DNA of 64,000 nt from DATHCB01 sp035319765. Lineage in GTDB: Archaea; Thermoproteota; Bathyarchaeia; Bathyarchaeales; SOJC01. The notes beneath the pieces were generated by a model. It saw nothing but the letters and a program-made list of their open reading frames with translations. It was not told the DNA's origin and did no database searches. The stretch covers positions 1 through 64,000 of the forward strand of contig DATHCB010000148.1 of NCBI GenBank assembly GCA_035319765.1, in the 5' to 3' direction. The position numbers were made by a program, and so were the translations under genes. Positions 52,161-59,674 of this stretch are shown here, in pieces. Each line of letters opens with the position of its first letter. Within the stretch, counting starts at the first letter, position 1.

Positions 52161-52603
52161 TTTCTTACCTCTTTGAGTACTGTTTGGAAGTCTTCTGGCT
52201 CTTCGAAGCGCCTGTAGACTGAGGCGAAACGGACGTATGCGACGCGGTCTAGTTTTTTGAGGTGTTTTATCACCTTGTCTCCGATTTCCTGTGTGGTGAT
52301 TTCCTCTTTTCCTTCTGCCATCACGTCCTGTCGCACTTGTTCTGCGAGTTCTCGGATCTGTTCAAGCGTTACTGGTCTTTTTTCGCAGGCTTTCTGGAGT
52401 CCGAGTATGATCTTGTCCATGTTGAAGCGCTCTGTCCTTCCGTCTTTTTTGCGCACCATCAGCTCGTATTTTTCTATGTACTCGTAGGTGGTGAATCGTC
52501 TCTCGCACTTGGCGCACTCTTTTCTTCGTCTCACTGCGTTGTCTTGTGAGTCTCTGGTTTCGAGCGTTTTGAGGTCCTCTGAACTGCAGTAGGGGCACTT
52601 CAT
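52157..52603 (-). CDS. nrdR: Transcriptional repressor of ribonucleotide reductase genes
   Basis: 148 residues. An N-terminal zinc ribbon 'MKCPYCSSEDLKTLETRDSQ' with its second Cys pair 'CAKCERRFTTYE' (residues 3-42) is followed by an ATP-cone (48-140, 'LMVRKKDGRTERFNMDKIIL'). This is full-length NrdR, common in bacteria and patchy in archaea. It heads the operon and overlaps nrdD by four bases. A palindrome in its own promoter (52643-52658) suggests autoregulation by nucleotide pools. Confidence 0.95.
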   Translation of the reverse strand: MKCPYCSSEDLKTLETRDSQDNAVRRRKECAKCERRFTTYEYIEKYELMVRKKDGRTERFNMDKIILGLQKACEKRPVTLEQIRELAEQVRQDVMAEGKEEITTQEIGDKVIKHLKKLDRVAYVRFASVYRRFEEPEDFQTVLKEVRK

Positions 52604-52642
52604 TCTTGCTTCAGTCTCATAGCGTTTTCTAATATGCCGACG

Positions 52643-52670
52643 ACGCTATATGCAGCGTTTGTTTATAAGG
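52643..52670 (-). promoter_or_regulatory. nrd operon promoter with candidate NrdR box
   Basis: On the reverse strand, CCTTATAAAC (52661-52670) is a TATA box. Directly after it is ACGCTGCATATAGCGT (52658-52643), a 16-base inverted repeat (ACGCT-N6-AGCGT) placed over the expected transcription start. The length equals that of bacterial NrdR boxes, although the half-site differs. A further half-site AGCGT lies at 52621-52625. Confidence 0.5.
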
Positions 52671-52828
52671 CTTCTTGACAACTGTATCACAATAACAGAA
52701 AAACGGCTTGCACAAACAATGCAAAGAATAGACACGAACAGGACAAAAATTCGAGCCACCCTTTTTGGGAATGTTTAGAATACTTAAATTAACAGCGTTT
52801 CTACTCTTTGAATTGAGGTTGTCGCAGA

Positions 52829-53860
52829 TTGTCTTTTGATGCGGACGCGTTTTACAGCAGGCAAGTAACTCTTGCAGAACTCGGACGGAGAGGACAACGA
52901 AAACTAAGCCGTTCCAAAGTAGCCGTAGTCGGGCTGGGCGGGCTGGGCAGCGCTTCTTCAATCTACCTTGCACTGGCGGGTGTTGGCAAACTGCGCCTAG
53001 TCGATCAAGACACTGTGGAGTTGAGCAATCTGCACCGGCAGTTGTTGTACACGCTTGCTGATTTGAGGTACCCGAAAACGGAGACGGCGGCCAGAAGGAT
53101 CCGTGAGATGAACCCGCAGGTGACTGTTGAGCCGATCGCTGAAAACGCGGATAGAAGTAATGTTGAAAGAATAGTCCAAGGCGTGGACTGCGTCGTCGAC
53201 GGCCTTGATAACATGAAAACACGTTACCTTCTCAACAAAGCCTGCGTGAAACTCGGGGTTCCTTATGTTTACGGTGCAGCGATAGGCGTGGAGGGTGCTA
53301 TATCGGTTTTTCATCCCCCAGAGACCGCATGCTTGGAGTGTGTGTTCCCGAGTGTTGATGACCGTTACTTGCAGACTTGCGAAACTAGAGGCGTGCTAGG
53401 AGCAACTGCGGGAATTATAGGCGTTATGCAGGCGATGGAGACGATCAAGCTCTTAGCCGGCATGGGCGAACCACTCAAGGGTAAGCTTATGATATGCGAC
53501 TTCAGCGACATGCACATCATGACGATACCAGTCTACGAGAGACCCGACTGCCCCATCTGCAAGCGAGAAATCAAGCTTAAGAAAGAAACCGGGCGCCTGA
53601 CTTGGCTGTGCGGTCAAGATACCGTTAACATCAATCCGTCGAGATTAATCGAAACGGGCATGGACGAGCTGTTAGCAAAGCTTCAGAGCTTTTATAAGAT
53701 TCTCATAAAATCTCCCATCGTTATCGTGTTCCAGTACGGCGATGACGTTGAGGTCAGCTTGTTTCAGGGTGGAAGAATGCTGATAAAAAACGTAAAGAAC
53801 GAAGACACGGCGCTAAAGGTACACGCCGACGTGTGGAAAAAAATTGGCATAAAGCCATAG
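52829..53860 (+). CDS. ThiF/MoeB/HesA-family E1-like adenylyltransferase
   Basis: 343 residues. The N-terminal E1 domain has 'RSKVAVVGLGGLGSASSIYL' (ATP site G-x-G-x2-G), 'LRLVDQDTVELSNLHRQLLY' (D, R/Q catalytic), and 'VDGLDNMKTRYLLNKACVKL'. 'CLECVFP' and 'CPICKREIK' carry cysteines near the usual zinc site. The last 80 residues form an extra domain not seen in short MoeB. It adenylates a ubiquitin-like sulfur carrier (ThiS/MoaD/SAMP). TTG start with GAGGT ten bases upstream. Confidence 0.9.
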   Translation: MSFDADAFYSRQVTLAELGRRGQRKLSRSKVAVVGLGGLGSASSIYLALAGVGKLRLVDQDTVELSNLHRQLLYTLADLRYPKTETAARRIREMNPQVTVEPIAENADRSNVERIVQGVDCVVDGLDNMKTRYLLNKACVKLGVPYVYGAAIGVEGAISVFHPPETACLECVFPSVDDRYLQTCETRGVLGATAGIIGVMQAMETIKLLAGMGEPLKGKLMICDFSDMHIMTIPVYERPDCPICKREIKLKKETGRLTWLCGQDTVNINPSRLIETGMDELLAKLQSFYKILIKSPIVIVFQYGDDVEVSLFQGGRMLIKNVKNEDTALKVHADVWKKIGIKP

Positions 53861-54079
53861 GGAATCACTCCGGGAGCCATTATCACGTAAAGACTTGCGA
53901 TTCTTTGCGCGTTTCTCTTTTTTGGACATTGAGCAAAGCGTTTTCGTTGTTAGGCATTCGAGCGCGCCAAAGCTCAGCATCTTGGCATTGCCGGCGGAAA
54001 CGGCCTAACAACCAGCTTGAGAACGATCAAGCCGTTCGCATAGTTATCGCGGGGAATCAGAAAACGGTTTCCCGGTCGA

Positions 54080-54571
54080 TCATGCTGGCGGCGGTGGTGG
54101 AGGCGGCGGTGGCGGAGGTGCTGCAACGGATGAGAATGCTGGTTTAATCGAGACAACGGTTGTTCCTGCAATGCGATCAGTGTACTTCTGACGTGGGTCG
54201 CGGCCTGGGATAGCGACTCCCAGTATCCAGTCTATTAGTAAGAGAAGCCAAAAGATCTTGCTTATGTCTCGGATGAAGGCTTTGTCATATGTAATTCTGC
54301 TCCCGTCGACCGTCTGTACCTGCAATCCCAGAACTTTCTTGCCAATGGTTGATCCTGAGGAGACTTCCATAAACACGAAATAAAGTACCTCAAGTATACC
54401 CAACAGGAAGGGAAGCAGTAGGATGAATCCCCAGCTTAAGGGCACGGCTAGTATGATTATGAAGTATATGATGTACGTTGGAATGAGGATTATTATACTG
54501 TCGATAATGAAGGCGATTAGGCGTAGTATCCAGTGGTTTAAGTCGAACTGTGAACCGCTTTGTGTCGACAT
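54080..54571 (-). CDS. RDD family membrane protein with poly-proline tail
   Basis: 163 residues. RDD domain with helices at about 15-38, 45-72 and 105-125 ('ILRLIAFIIDSIIILIPTYI', 'GSTIGKKVLGLQVQTVDG', 'DPRQKYTDRIAGTTVV'). The protein ends in eleven consecutive prolines and an Ala, encoded by a GGC/GGT/GGA-type microsatellite on the forward strand, which suggests replication slippage. Transport role unknown. The gap 53861-54079 holds a GC tract at 53962-53967. Confidence 0.8.
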   Translation of the reverse strand: MSTQSGSQFDLNHWILRLIAFIIDSIIILIPTYIIYFIIILAVPLSWGFILLLPFLLGILEVLYFVFMEVSSGSTIGKKVLGLQVQTVDGSRITYDKAFIRDISKIFWLLLLIDWILGVAIPGRDPRQKYTDRIAGTTVVSIKPAFSSVAAPPPPPPPPPPPA

Positions 54572-54687
54572 TTTCTTATCTCACGCGCCTTATTTTTCAT
54601 CTGATACAGTATTAACACTTTCTCTTGATATGGCGCGCGCTTTTTTCTTAATGAGTGCTAGTGGCTAATAATCATGAAAACGTGTTC

Positions 54688-54927
54688 TCATTCAGCGGGT
54701 GTCCTCAAACCTGAGGACCGATCTTGGCGCATCTGTCTATTTCTTCTTAGAATGGCGATGATGATGATGAAAACGATAAGTAATAAGAGTCCAACGGATA
54801 GCAGCGTGAGGCCGTAACTTTTGTTGGATAGTAAACGGATTAAGCCTGAGAGAACGAAGATCACTGATAGTATGGCAAGAACGTCTAGGACAACGTCTTC
54901 TGCTTTGGGAATTTTCATCGAATCCAC
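54688..54927 (-). CDS. Small two-helix membrane protein
   Basis: 79 residues with two membrane segments (about 13-33 and 38-60), then a basic tail 'RRNRQMRQDRSSGLRTPAE'. No family recognised. A GC tract (54633-54640) lies between it and the RDD gene. Confidence 0.5.
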   Translation of the reverse strand: MDSMKIPKAEDVVLDVLAILSVIFVLSGLIRLLSNKSYGLTLLSVGLLLLIVFIIIIAILRRNRQMRQDRSSGLRTPAE

Positions 54928-55051
54928 ATTTAGGGTTCAAATATAAAACACTTGACATAATGCTACAATTCCTTAGGAAAACACACGCGTCTAAAAACGT
55001 TCGAGTAACATTCAATGCTGGTGGCAAGTAGCCAACATTGTTGGTGGCACT

Positions 55052-55162
55052 TTGAATAAGCCCAAAACAAAGCCTAAACACAAAAAACAGCCCGTTCCAG
55101 ACGTTGACAGACACCTAAAAAAAGAATTATTCTTTGTACAAAATGCTTACTGCGCACGCTAG
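55052..55162 (+). CDS. Possible small basic ORF
   Basis: 36 codons from TTG: 'MNKPKTKPKHKKQPVPDVDR' and 'HLKKELFFVQNAYCAR'. Lysine-rich start and coding-like composition, in a gap (54928-55365) that otherwise shows only a CAATG/CATTG inverted repeat near 55013-55040. May be a small gene or a remnant. Confidence 0.25.
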   Translation: MNKPKTKPKHKKQPVPDVDRHLKKELFFVQNAYCAR

Positions 55163-55365
55163 AATTGCCTTTTGAGGTCCGTTGGATCAGCGGTGTTCTT
55201 GTTGCTTATATTGAATTCTCGTTCGACGCCGGGTGCGTGCGAAGGTCAAGAACGACAGTAAGGCGACATTCGGCTGAGAAGACTTTGCAGCACGAAAAAT
55301 AGAGAAATCGCTGCGTCCGATAATTCAGAACCCGTACTTCAAACTGACCGCAGCGAGTGCGTCTT

Positions 55366-55572
55366 CTAGCTCTCCCTGAGATACAAAAAGATGAATATTA
55401 CGCTTAAGACAAATGAAATAATCCCAAGTTTGGCAAACGTCAAGTACGGCACAGAATTAAGGAACAAACTATCTACATCAGCATTATCGAAAATTATTCT
55501 GGCAACCACGTACAACCAAAGAAGAAAACTAGCATACCAAAGCGTTAAGAACACCGCCTTCCTCGTCTTAAT
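55366..55572 (-). CDS. Small two-helix membrane protein, possible ATT start
   Basis: 62 residues from the GTG at 55554, with membrane segments at about 3-22 and 41-59 and an acidic loop ('DNADVDS'). On the reverse strand a strong GGAGG (55584-55580) stands seven bases before an in-frame ATT (55572), giving 'IKTRKA' in front of the GTG. This spacing makes ATT the better start. Function unknown. Confidence 0.5.
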   Translation of the reverse strand: MKTRKAVFLTLWYASFLLWLYVVARIIFDNADVDSLFLNSVPYLTFAKLGIISFVLSVIFIFLYLRES

Positions 55573-56301
55573 ATTCTTACCTCCATGAGTTCACGATCAA
55601 AGGCATCGGGTACAATTAGCCGTACTTCCCAAAATCTTTAGTGGTGCGGCTTAGGGCGGGGCGAGGGGTCCCTCCTCTCAAATAAGTCGAGAAATGACGC
55701 GATAGTTTTATTTCTTAAAATATTCTTTCTCAGCACCAAAATAAAAAATAGCCAATAACAATCTTCCATAAGAGTGTTCTATCGGAATCTTCTATAACAA
55801 CATATTATGGACGCGGTACGGAAAAGTCGCTACTTTGACCAAAATGACGATGGAGTAGAGAGCGTGCGAGCAACTTCGACTTTCTACGCCTTAGCGACTT
55901 ATTGAGGCCTAGAAAGACAGACTCAATAGAGAACATCAAGACAAAAAAAGGGTTTCATAAGAAACGGCATGAAATATTTAGATTTCTCGTGGTAGCGATT
56001 CCGACTCTGCGCTTCTGACATGGTTCTAGTAATTGTGTTAGGCGTTTGAACACCAAGGAATTTGTCTTCGTTTGTCATTCCGCTTACACGAACGGAGAGA
56101 TGCAAGCCCGATGGCACGCGCTTCCATGTTATATATCTCCTATCTCCGGAGCGTGTGCCTCTCTCTCTGTCATTGAACGCTTTATACGACGGAGAAGACT
56201 CGCCTGTTCCTAGCGCGCGCACATTAACTGTTAAATAAAATATACTGGCATATGCTAGGGACAGAAGCCTGTGCCAAGCAAAAAATATGCGAGGTTCTTG
56301 A
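55573..56301. other. Gene-poor stretch before the aquaporin gene
   Basis: No supported gene. A GAGGGGTCCCTC hairpin lies at about 55664-55675. A reverse-strand open frame (55923-56215) begins at the GC tract 56213-56220 and reads 'RALGTGESSPSYKAFNDRER' and '...KFLGVQTPNTITRTMSEAQS', but it matches nothing I recognise. It could be another gene fragment cut by a tract. Confidence 0.35.
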
Positions 56302-57009
56302 ATGATCGGAAAAGCTGATATGAAGAAATACGTTGCCGAACTTCTCGGCACTTTCGTGTTAGTCTTCGCGGGTTGTGGAAGCGTAGTAGGGGCAAAGTTG
56401 TTGATGGGACCGCAAGCATGGATGGGAATATGGGTGGGAGTAGCTTTTGCTTTTGGCCTTTCCTTGTTGGTAATGGTATACGCGATAGGAAACATTTCTG
56501 GTTGCCACATAAACCCTGCAGTATCCATTTCGATGCTTGCGGCTGGTAAGATGAAGGCGAGAGACACAGTGGCCTATATTGTCGCTCAATGCGTAGGGGC
56601 AACTGTCGCAGCGGCGGTCTTGTATGTGATTGCGAGTGGAAATTCCCGGTATAGTCTGACCGCTTATGGTCTAGGCCAGAATGGTTACGGCAGTGCCTCT
56701 CCTGCGGGATTCTCAGTCACGTCTGCGTTCATTGCTGAATTAGTCTTGACCTTCATATTTCTTCTCGTTATCCATGGCTCAACGAGCGAAAAGGCTCCCA
56801 AATACTTCGCAGGCATATCTATCGGGTTTAGCTTGGTTCTGATACATCTCGTCGGAATACCGATAACGGGCACATCCGTGAACCCGGCTAGAAGCCTTGG
56901 ACCAGCCGTGATAGTCGGCGGCACTGCTATCAGTCAGCTCTGGCTGTTTTGGGTAGCCCCGATAATCGGAGCCCTTCTGGCTGCAGCAGTCTATCGATTT
57001 CTGGACTAA
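56302..57009 (+). CDS. Aquaporin / MIP family channel (AqpM-like)
   Basis: 235 residues with six membrane helices and both NPA half-helices: 'SGCHINPAVSISM' (about residue 75) and 'TSVNPARSLGPA' (about 195). The Arg after the second NPA is the selectivity-filter arginine. A 'FVLVFAGCGSVVGAKLL' first helix is typical. Conducts water and perhaps small neutral solutes across the cytoplasmic membrane. Internal ATG at 56320 is an alternative start. Confidence 0.95.
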   Translation: MIGKADMKKYVAELLGTFVLVFAGCGSVVGAKLLMGPQAWMGIWVGVAFAFGLSLLVMVYAIGNISGCHINPAVSISMLAAGKMKARDTVAYIVAQCVGATVAAAVLYVIASGNSRYSLTAYGLGQNGYGSASPAGFSVTSAFIAELVLTFIFLLVIHGSTSEKAPKYFAGISIGFSLVLIHLVGIPITGTSVNPARSLGPAVIVGGTAISQLWLFWVAPIIGALLAAAVYRFLD

Positions 57010-57039
57010 GTGAGCGCTTAGCGCGCTACGAGTCTATCT

Positions 57040-57564
57040 TCACTTCAATTCAAATTGGTAGGTGACAAGTGATAATCTAGTGCCCCATGGCGTATCTACT
57101 ACTGATTCCTTCAACTGTTCGAAGCCGTTCTTCTCATAGAATCGTCTGGCATGAGTTTCATCTCTGCCCGCGTTTACTGTAATTGTTTTAGTTCCTTTGC
57201 GTCGTTCATCGCTCAGGACACGAGCCAAAAGCCGAGTGCCTATGCCCTTGCGAGCGTACTCTGGGAAAACTACGATTCGATCTAGTTCCACGATGGATTT
57301 ATCGTGTTTCACTGTCTGGGCAAATCCTAGAATCTCGCGTCCGTTTTCCAATGCAAGATAGATAACAGACTCTCCAGATTTCACAGCGTTCTGGACGGTC
57401 TCCTCCGAAAGAACCTTCTTTACGTAAGCTTCAGGAATGCCGAATTTTGTAATGTTCTCCAAATAGAACTGACCGCTAGTATCCTCTAGGAGTTCCTGAA
57501 ACTTCTTAGTTAAAGCCTGCACGCCCCGCACTGTGGCTTTTCTTATGGTAATCCTGCTTGACAC
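57040..57564 (-). CDS. GNAT family N-acetyltransferase
   Basis: 174 residues. Acetyl-CoA site 'RIVVFPEYARKGIGTRLLAR' (R-x2-G-x-G) around residues 90-110, and 'TITVNAGRDETHARRFYEKN' with 'GFEQL' as the usual C-terminal strand-helix. Substrate unknown. Converges with the aquaporin gene; between them is a GC tract (57021-57026). Confidence 0.9.
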   Translation of the reverse strand: MSSRITIRKATVRGVQALTKKFQELLEDTSGQFYLENITKFGIPEAYVKKVLSEETVQNAVKSGESVIYLALENGREILGFAQTVKHDKSIVELDRIVVFPEYARKGIGTRLLARVLSDERRKGTKTITVNAGRDETHARRFYEKNGFEQLKESVVDTPWGTRLSLVTYQFELK

Positions 57565-57654
57565 AAGAAAAAATCAGTTCTGAGTTCACATTTATGCTTT
57601 TCTCAGGGATTGAGTTTGTTCCTTCGGGCTAATTTTGCCACACCTGTGGCATGC

Positions 57655-57720
57655 ATTACCTGAGAGTGTGGTGGATAAAACTTTGCCCTCTCTCTGCACC
57701 AAAACCTTTTTCGGTTTACA
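57655..57720. repeat. Core element copy 7
   Basis: GGATAAAACTTTGCCC (57673-57688) is a one-base variant of the dispersed core. It is followed by CTCTCTCTGCACC and AAAACCTTTTTCGG. The latter resembles the motif at 8786-8803 and 9407-9424, linking these fragments to the same element family. A GC tract (57732-57740) follows. Confidence 0.75.
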
Positions 57721-57770
57721 TTGTCATGTTAGCGCGCGCGAGAGCTGGTTAGACCGAAAGGTGGCATGCA

Positions 57771-58160
57771 TTGAGTCAAACGGATATTAGCGGAGTCGCA
57801 GACGAGAAATATATCTATTTAACGACCCGGGGCAGAAAGACTGGAAATTCGCATACAGTTGAACTGTGGTTTGCGATGGCTGGAAAGAAAATTTATCTTA
57901 GCCATGAAGGAGCGTACACCGACTGGATGAAAAATATTCTTAAGGATAGTCGAGTCGAGTTCAGGATCGGAAAGATCCCGTTCAAGGGCAACGCTCGAAT
58001 TACCGAAAGTGGGGAGATCTTCGAACTGGGAAAAAATGCCCTCTACCTCAAGTATTATGGCGAGGCAGACAAAGACACCATTGACGATTGGTTCTCAGAA
58101 TCAACAATAATAGAGATTTCAATGATTGGTACGATGTTGAACGCGTCCCATGATCGTTGA
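57771..58160 (+). CDS. Ddn-like nitroreductase (F420/FMN split-barrel family)
   Basis: 129 residues from TTG. 'KYIYLTTRGRKTGNSHTVEL', 'GKKIYLSHEGAYTDWMKNIL', 'VEFRIGKIPFKGNARI' match the deazaflavin-dependent nitroreductase family (DUF385). These reduce substrates with F420H2 or bind other cofactors and fatty acids. Soluble. F420 use is plausible in an archaeon but not shown. Confidence 0.85.
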   Translation: MSQTDISGVADEKYIYLTTRGRKTGNSHTVELWFAMAGKKIYLSHEGAYTDWMKNILKDSRVEFRIGKIPFKGNARITESGEIFELGKNALYLKYYGEADKDTIDDWFSESTIIEISMIGTMLNASHDR

Positions 58161-58308
58161 AATGAGATCACTCCGGAAAGCACGTGCTCCTTTTCAAACG
58201 AAAATATGCTCGCGCACGCCGATTGCTCTGTTTCGACCATGGAACTGGCTCTGCATGGGAGGCGATTTGCATCAGGCAAGAGTCTGGCATCCCGTAATAC
58301 CGGGCTAA

Positions 58309-58455
58309 CGTCGCGCCATACTTTTCAGAGACGAAAAACATGTAGCGCGTGCGAAAACACAAGAGGAAATCACCCAACCACTGGAAACAGGCCTCGAATA
58401 CGTGCTACAAAAATACAACATGGCCTTCATCAGAAAACGCAAGCGCGTGCGCTGA
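58309..58455 (+). pseudogene. Integrase C-terminal remnant A
   Basis: The frame reads '...LFRDEKHVARAKTQEEITQP', 'LETGLEYVLQKYNMAFIRKR' and 'KRVR' before the stop. The pattern 'KTQEEITxLLExGFEYVxxxxxxAFFRKRK' is the end of archaeal tyrosine recombinases. No start and no catalytic domain. The rest of 58161-58763 holds no supported gene. Confidence 0.5.
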
Positions 58456-58763
58456 CGATTTGCAAAAGCAACTAAGAGTCTATGCTGAAAAAAAGAAAAC
58501 TTCGTAAACGGAGCGAGTTAAACAACTGATTAAAACTTCTCAATTTTCGACTTAGTTTAATGTATAACATTCTGATACGTGAAAATCGGTAAAACGCGGA
58601 GACTATTCCCGCAATTCCCTCTTTCTTGTCAGTTAGGCATATCCTTGAGGATTTTTTTGCCATGTTTAAAAATCAGTTGTTATTGCTCATACAATTATGC
58701 AGGGTCATCGTGATCCACGTTTGCTTATACAGTTCGTCTTGGATGATTTGAGCTCAGGGTCGT

Positions 58764-59162
58764 CTAGATCCACGTGGATTTTGTTTCTTTGATTGTTTTG
58801 TAGTGGGGGTCGTCTGTGAGTATGCGAGCTTGGTTGGTAATGGCTGTTGCGGCTATGATGCAGTCGCCCATTGGAATGTTCTTGTGCTGGCACTTTATTA
58901 TGCCTGCTTGTCTAGCGATCGTGGGTGTAAGAGTTTCAATTTGAAGTCCACTTTCTATCAGTGCGTGGTAACGGGCTTCTGCCAGTTCCCTTCCTCTTTT
59001 TTCACAGGTCACTTGGACCACTTCTGAGATGACTATGGTGGGCAAAATCCCTTCATTCCTGTGAACTAGTTCTCTCAGTCTTCTTGTCGTTTTCTGTTGT
59101 GTTTCAACTCTTCCTGAGTAGAAATGTTCAGTGAAAAACCTCGTGTCCAGGATTTCTTTCAC
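58764..59162 (-). CDS. PIN-domain ribonuclease toxin (VapC-like)
   Basis: 132 residues. Acidic PIN residues are visible: Asp6 in 'EILDTRFF', Glu in 'VISEVVQVTC', Asp in 'IPMGDCIIAATAI' and 'RILTDDPHYKTI'. GTG start two bases after the antitoxin stop. Mg-dependent RNase, probably acting on tRNA or mRNA when the antitoxin is lost. Sits between two integrase tails. Confidence 0.9.
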   Translation of the reverse strand: MKEILDTRFFTEHFYSGRVETQQKTTRRLRELVHRNEGILPTIVISEVVQVTCEKRGRELAEARYHALIESGLQIETLTPTIARQAGIIKCQHKNIPMGDCIIAATAITNQARILTDDPHYKTIKETKSTWI

Positions 59163-59164
59163 GC

Positions 59165-59392
59165 CTAGTATTCCTCTCGCAACTTATCTATCCTCTTCTT
59201 GACGTTTTCTGCGTTGTCGTACTTTGCGTCTACCCCAGCCATTTCTTCAAGCCTCGGGATTGGTTTGAACAGCACTCCCCTCTCGACTGTCTCCACCCAG
59301 AGCTGGTCTCCTTCTCTTATTCTCAGCTTTTTTCTGATATCCGCGGGGATGGTGGTCTGTCCTCTTCGCGTAACCTTAACAACGCTCCGCAA
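59165..59392 (-). CDS. AbrB/MazE-type antitoxin
   Basis: 75 residues. A swapped-hairpin SpoVT-AbrB domain at the N-terminus ('VVKVTRRGQTTIPADIRKKL', 'IREGDQLWVETVERGVLFKP') is followed by a C-terminal toxin-binding tail. Starts at TTG. Immediately upstream of the PIN toxin on the same strand, the usual antitoxin-first order; expected to autoregulate. Confidence 0.9.
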   Translation of the reverse strand: MRSVVKVTRRGQTTIPADIRKKLRIREGDQLWVETVERGVLFKPIPRLEEMAGVDAKYDNAENVKKRIDKLREEY

Positions 59393-59481
59393 GTATCATC
59401 ACTCTTGTTATAAATGTATGCTAGTACTACCTTAAAAAGAGTTTCCTATCCAATTATAAGAGTAGGATTTTGCTGCCCCCT

Positions 59482-59646
59482 ATGAAATCTGCATACACAT
59501 CGAACGAGAACTCTTTCTCGACGCGCCGACAGATGAGTATCGTCAAACTCTCCAAAACGCAGGAAGAGATAACCCGATTACTTGAAATCGGCTTCGAACA
59601 CATACCTCGAATGGACGATCTTGCCTTCTTCAGAAAGCGCAAATGA
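59482..59646 (+). pseudogene. Integrase C-terminal remnant B
   Basis: 54 codons from an ATG: 'MKSAYTSNENSFSTRRQMSI', 'VKLSKTQEEITRLLEIGFEH' and 'IPRMDDLAFFRKRK'. The second half matches remnant A in pattern and orientation. The two bracket the toxin-antitoxin pair. Possibly translated but catalytically empty. Confidence 0.5.
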
Positions 59647-59674
59647 CCCAAAAAATAACGGATGCTAAAAAAAC

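Noticed and set aside
55923..56215. Reverse-strand ORF below the aquaporin as a real gene
   Set aside because: No family resemblance, the upstream half is only antisense to the aquaporin gene; kept as a note in the gap entry.
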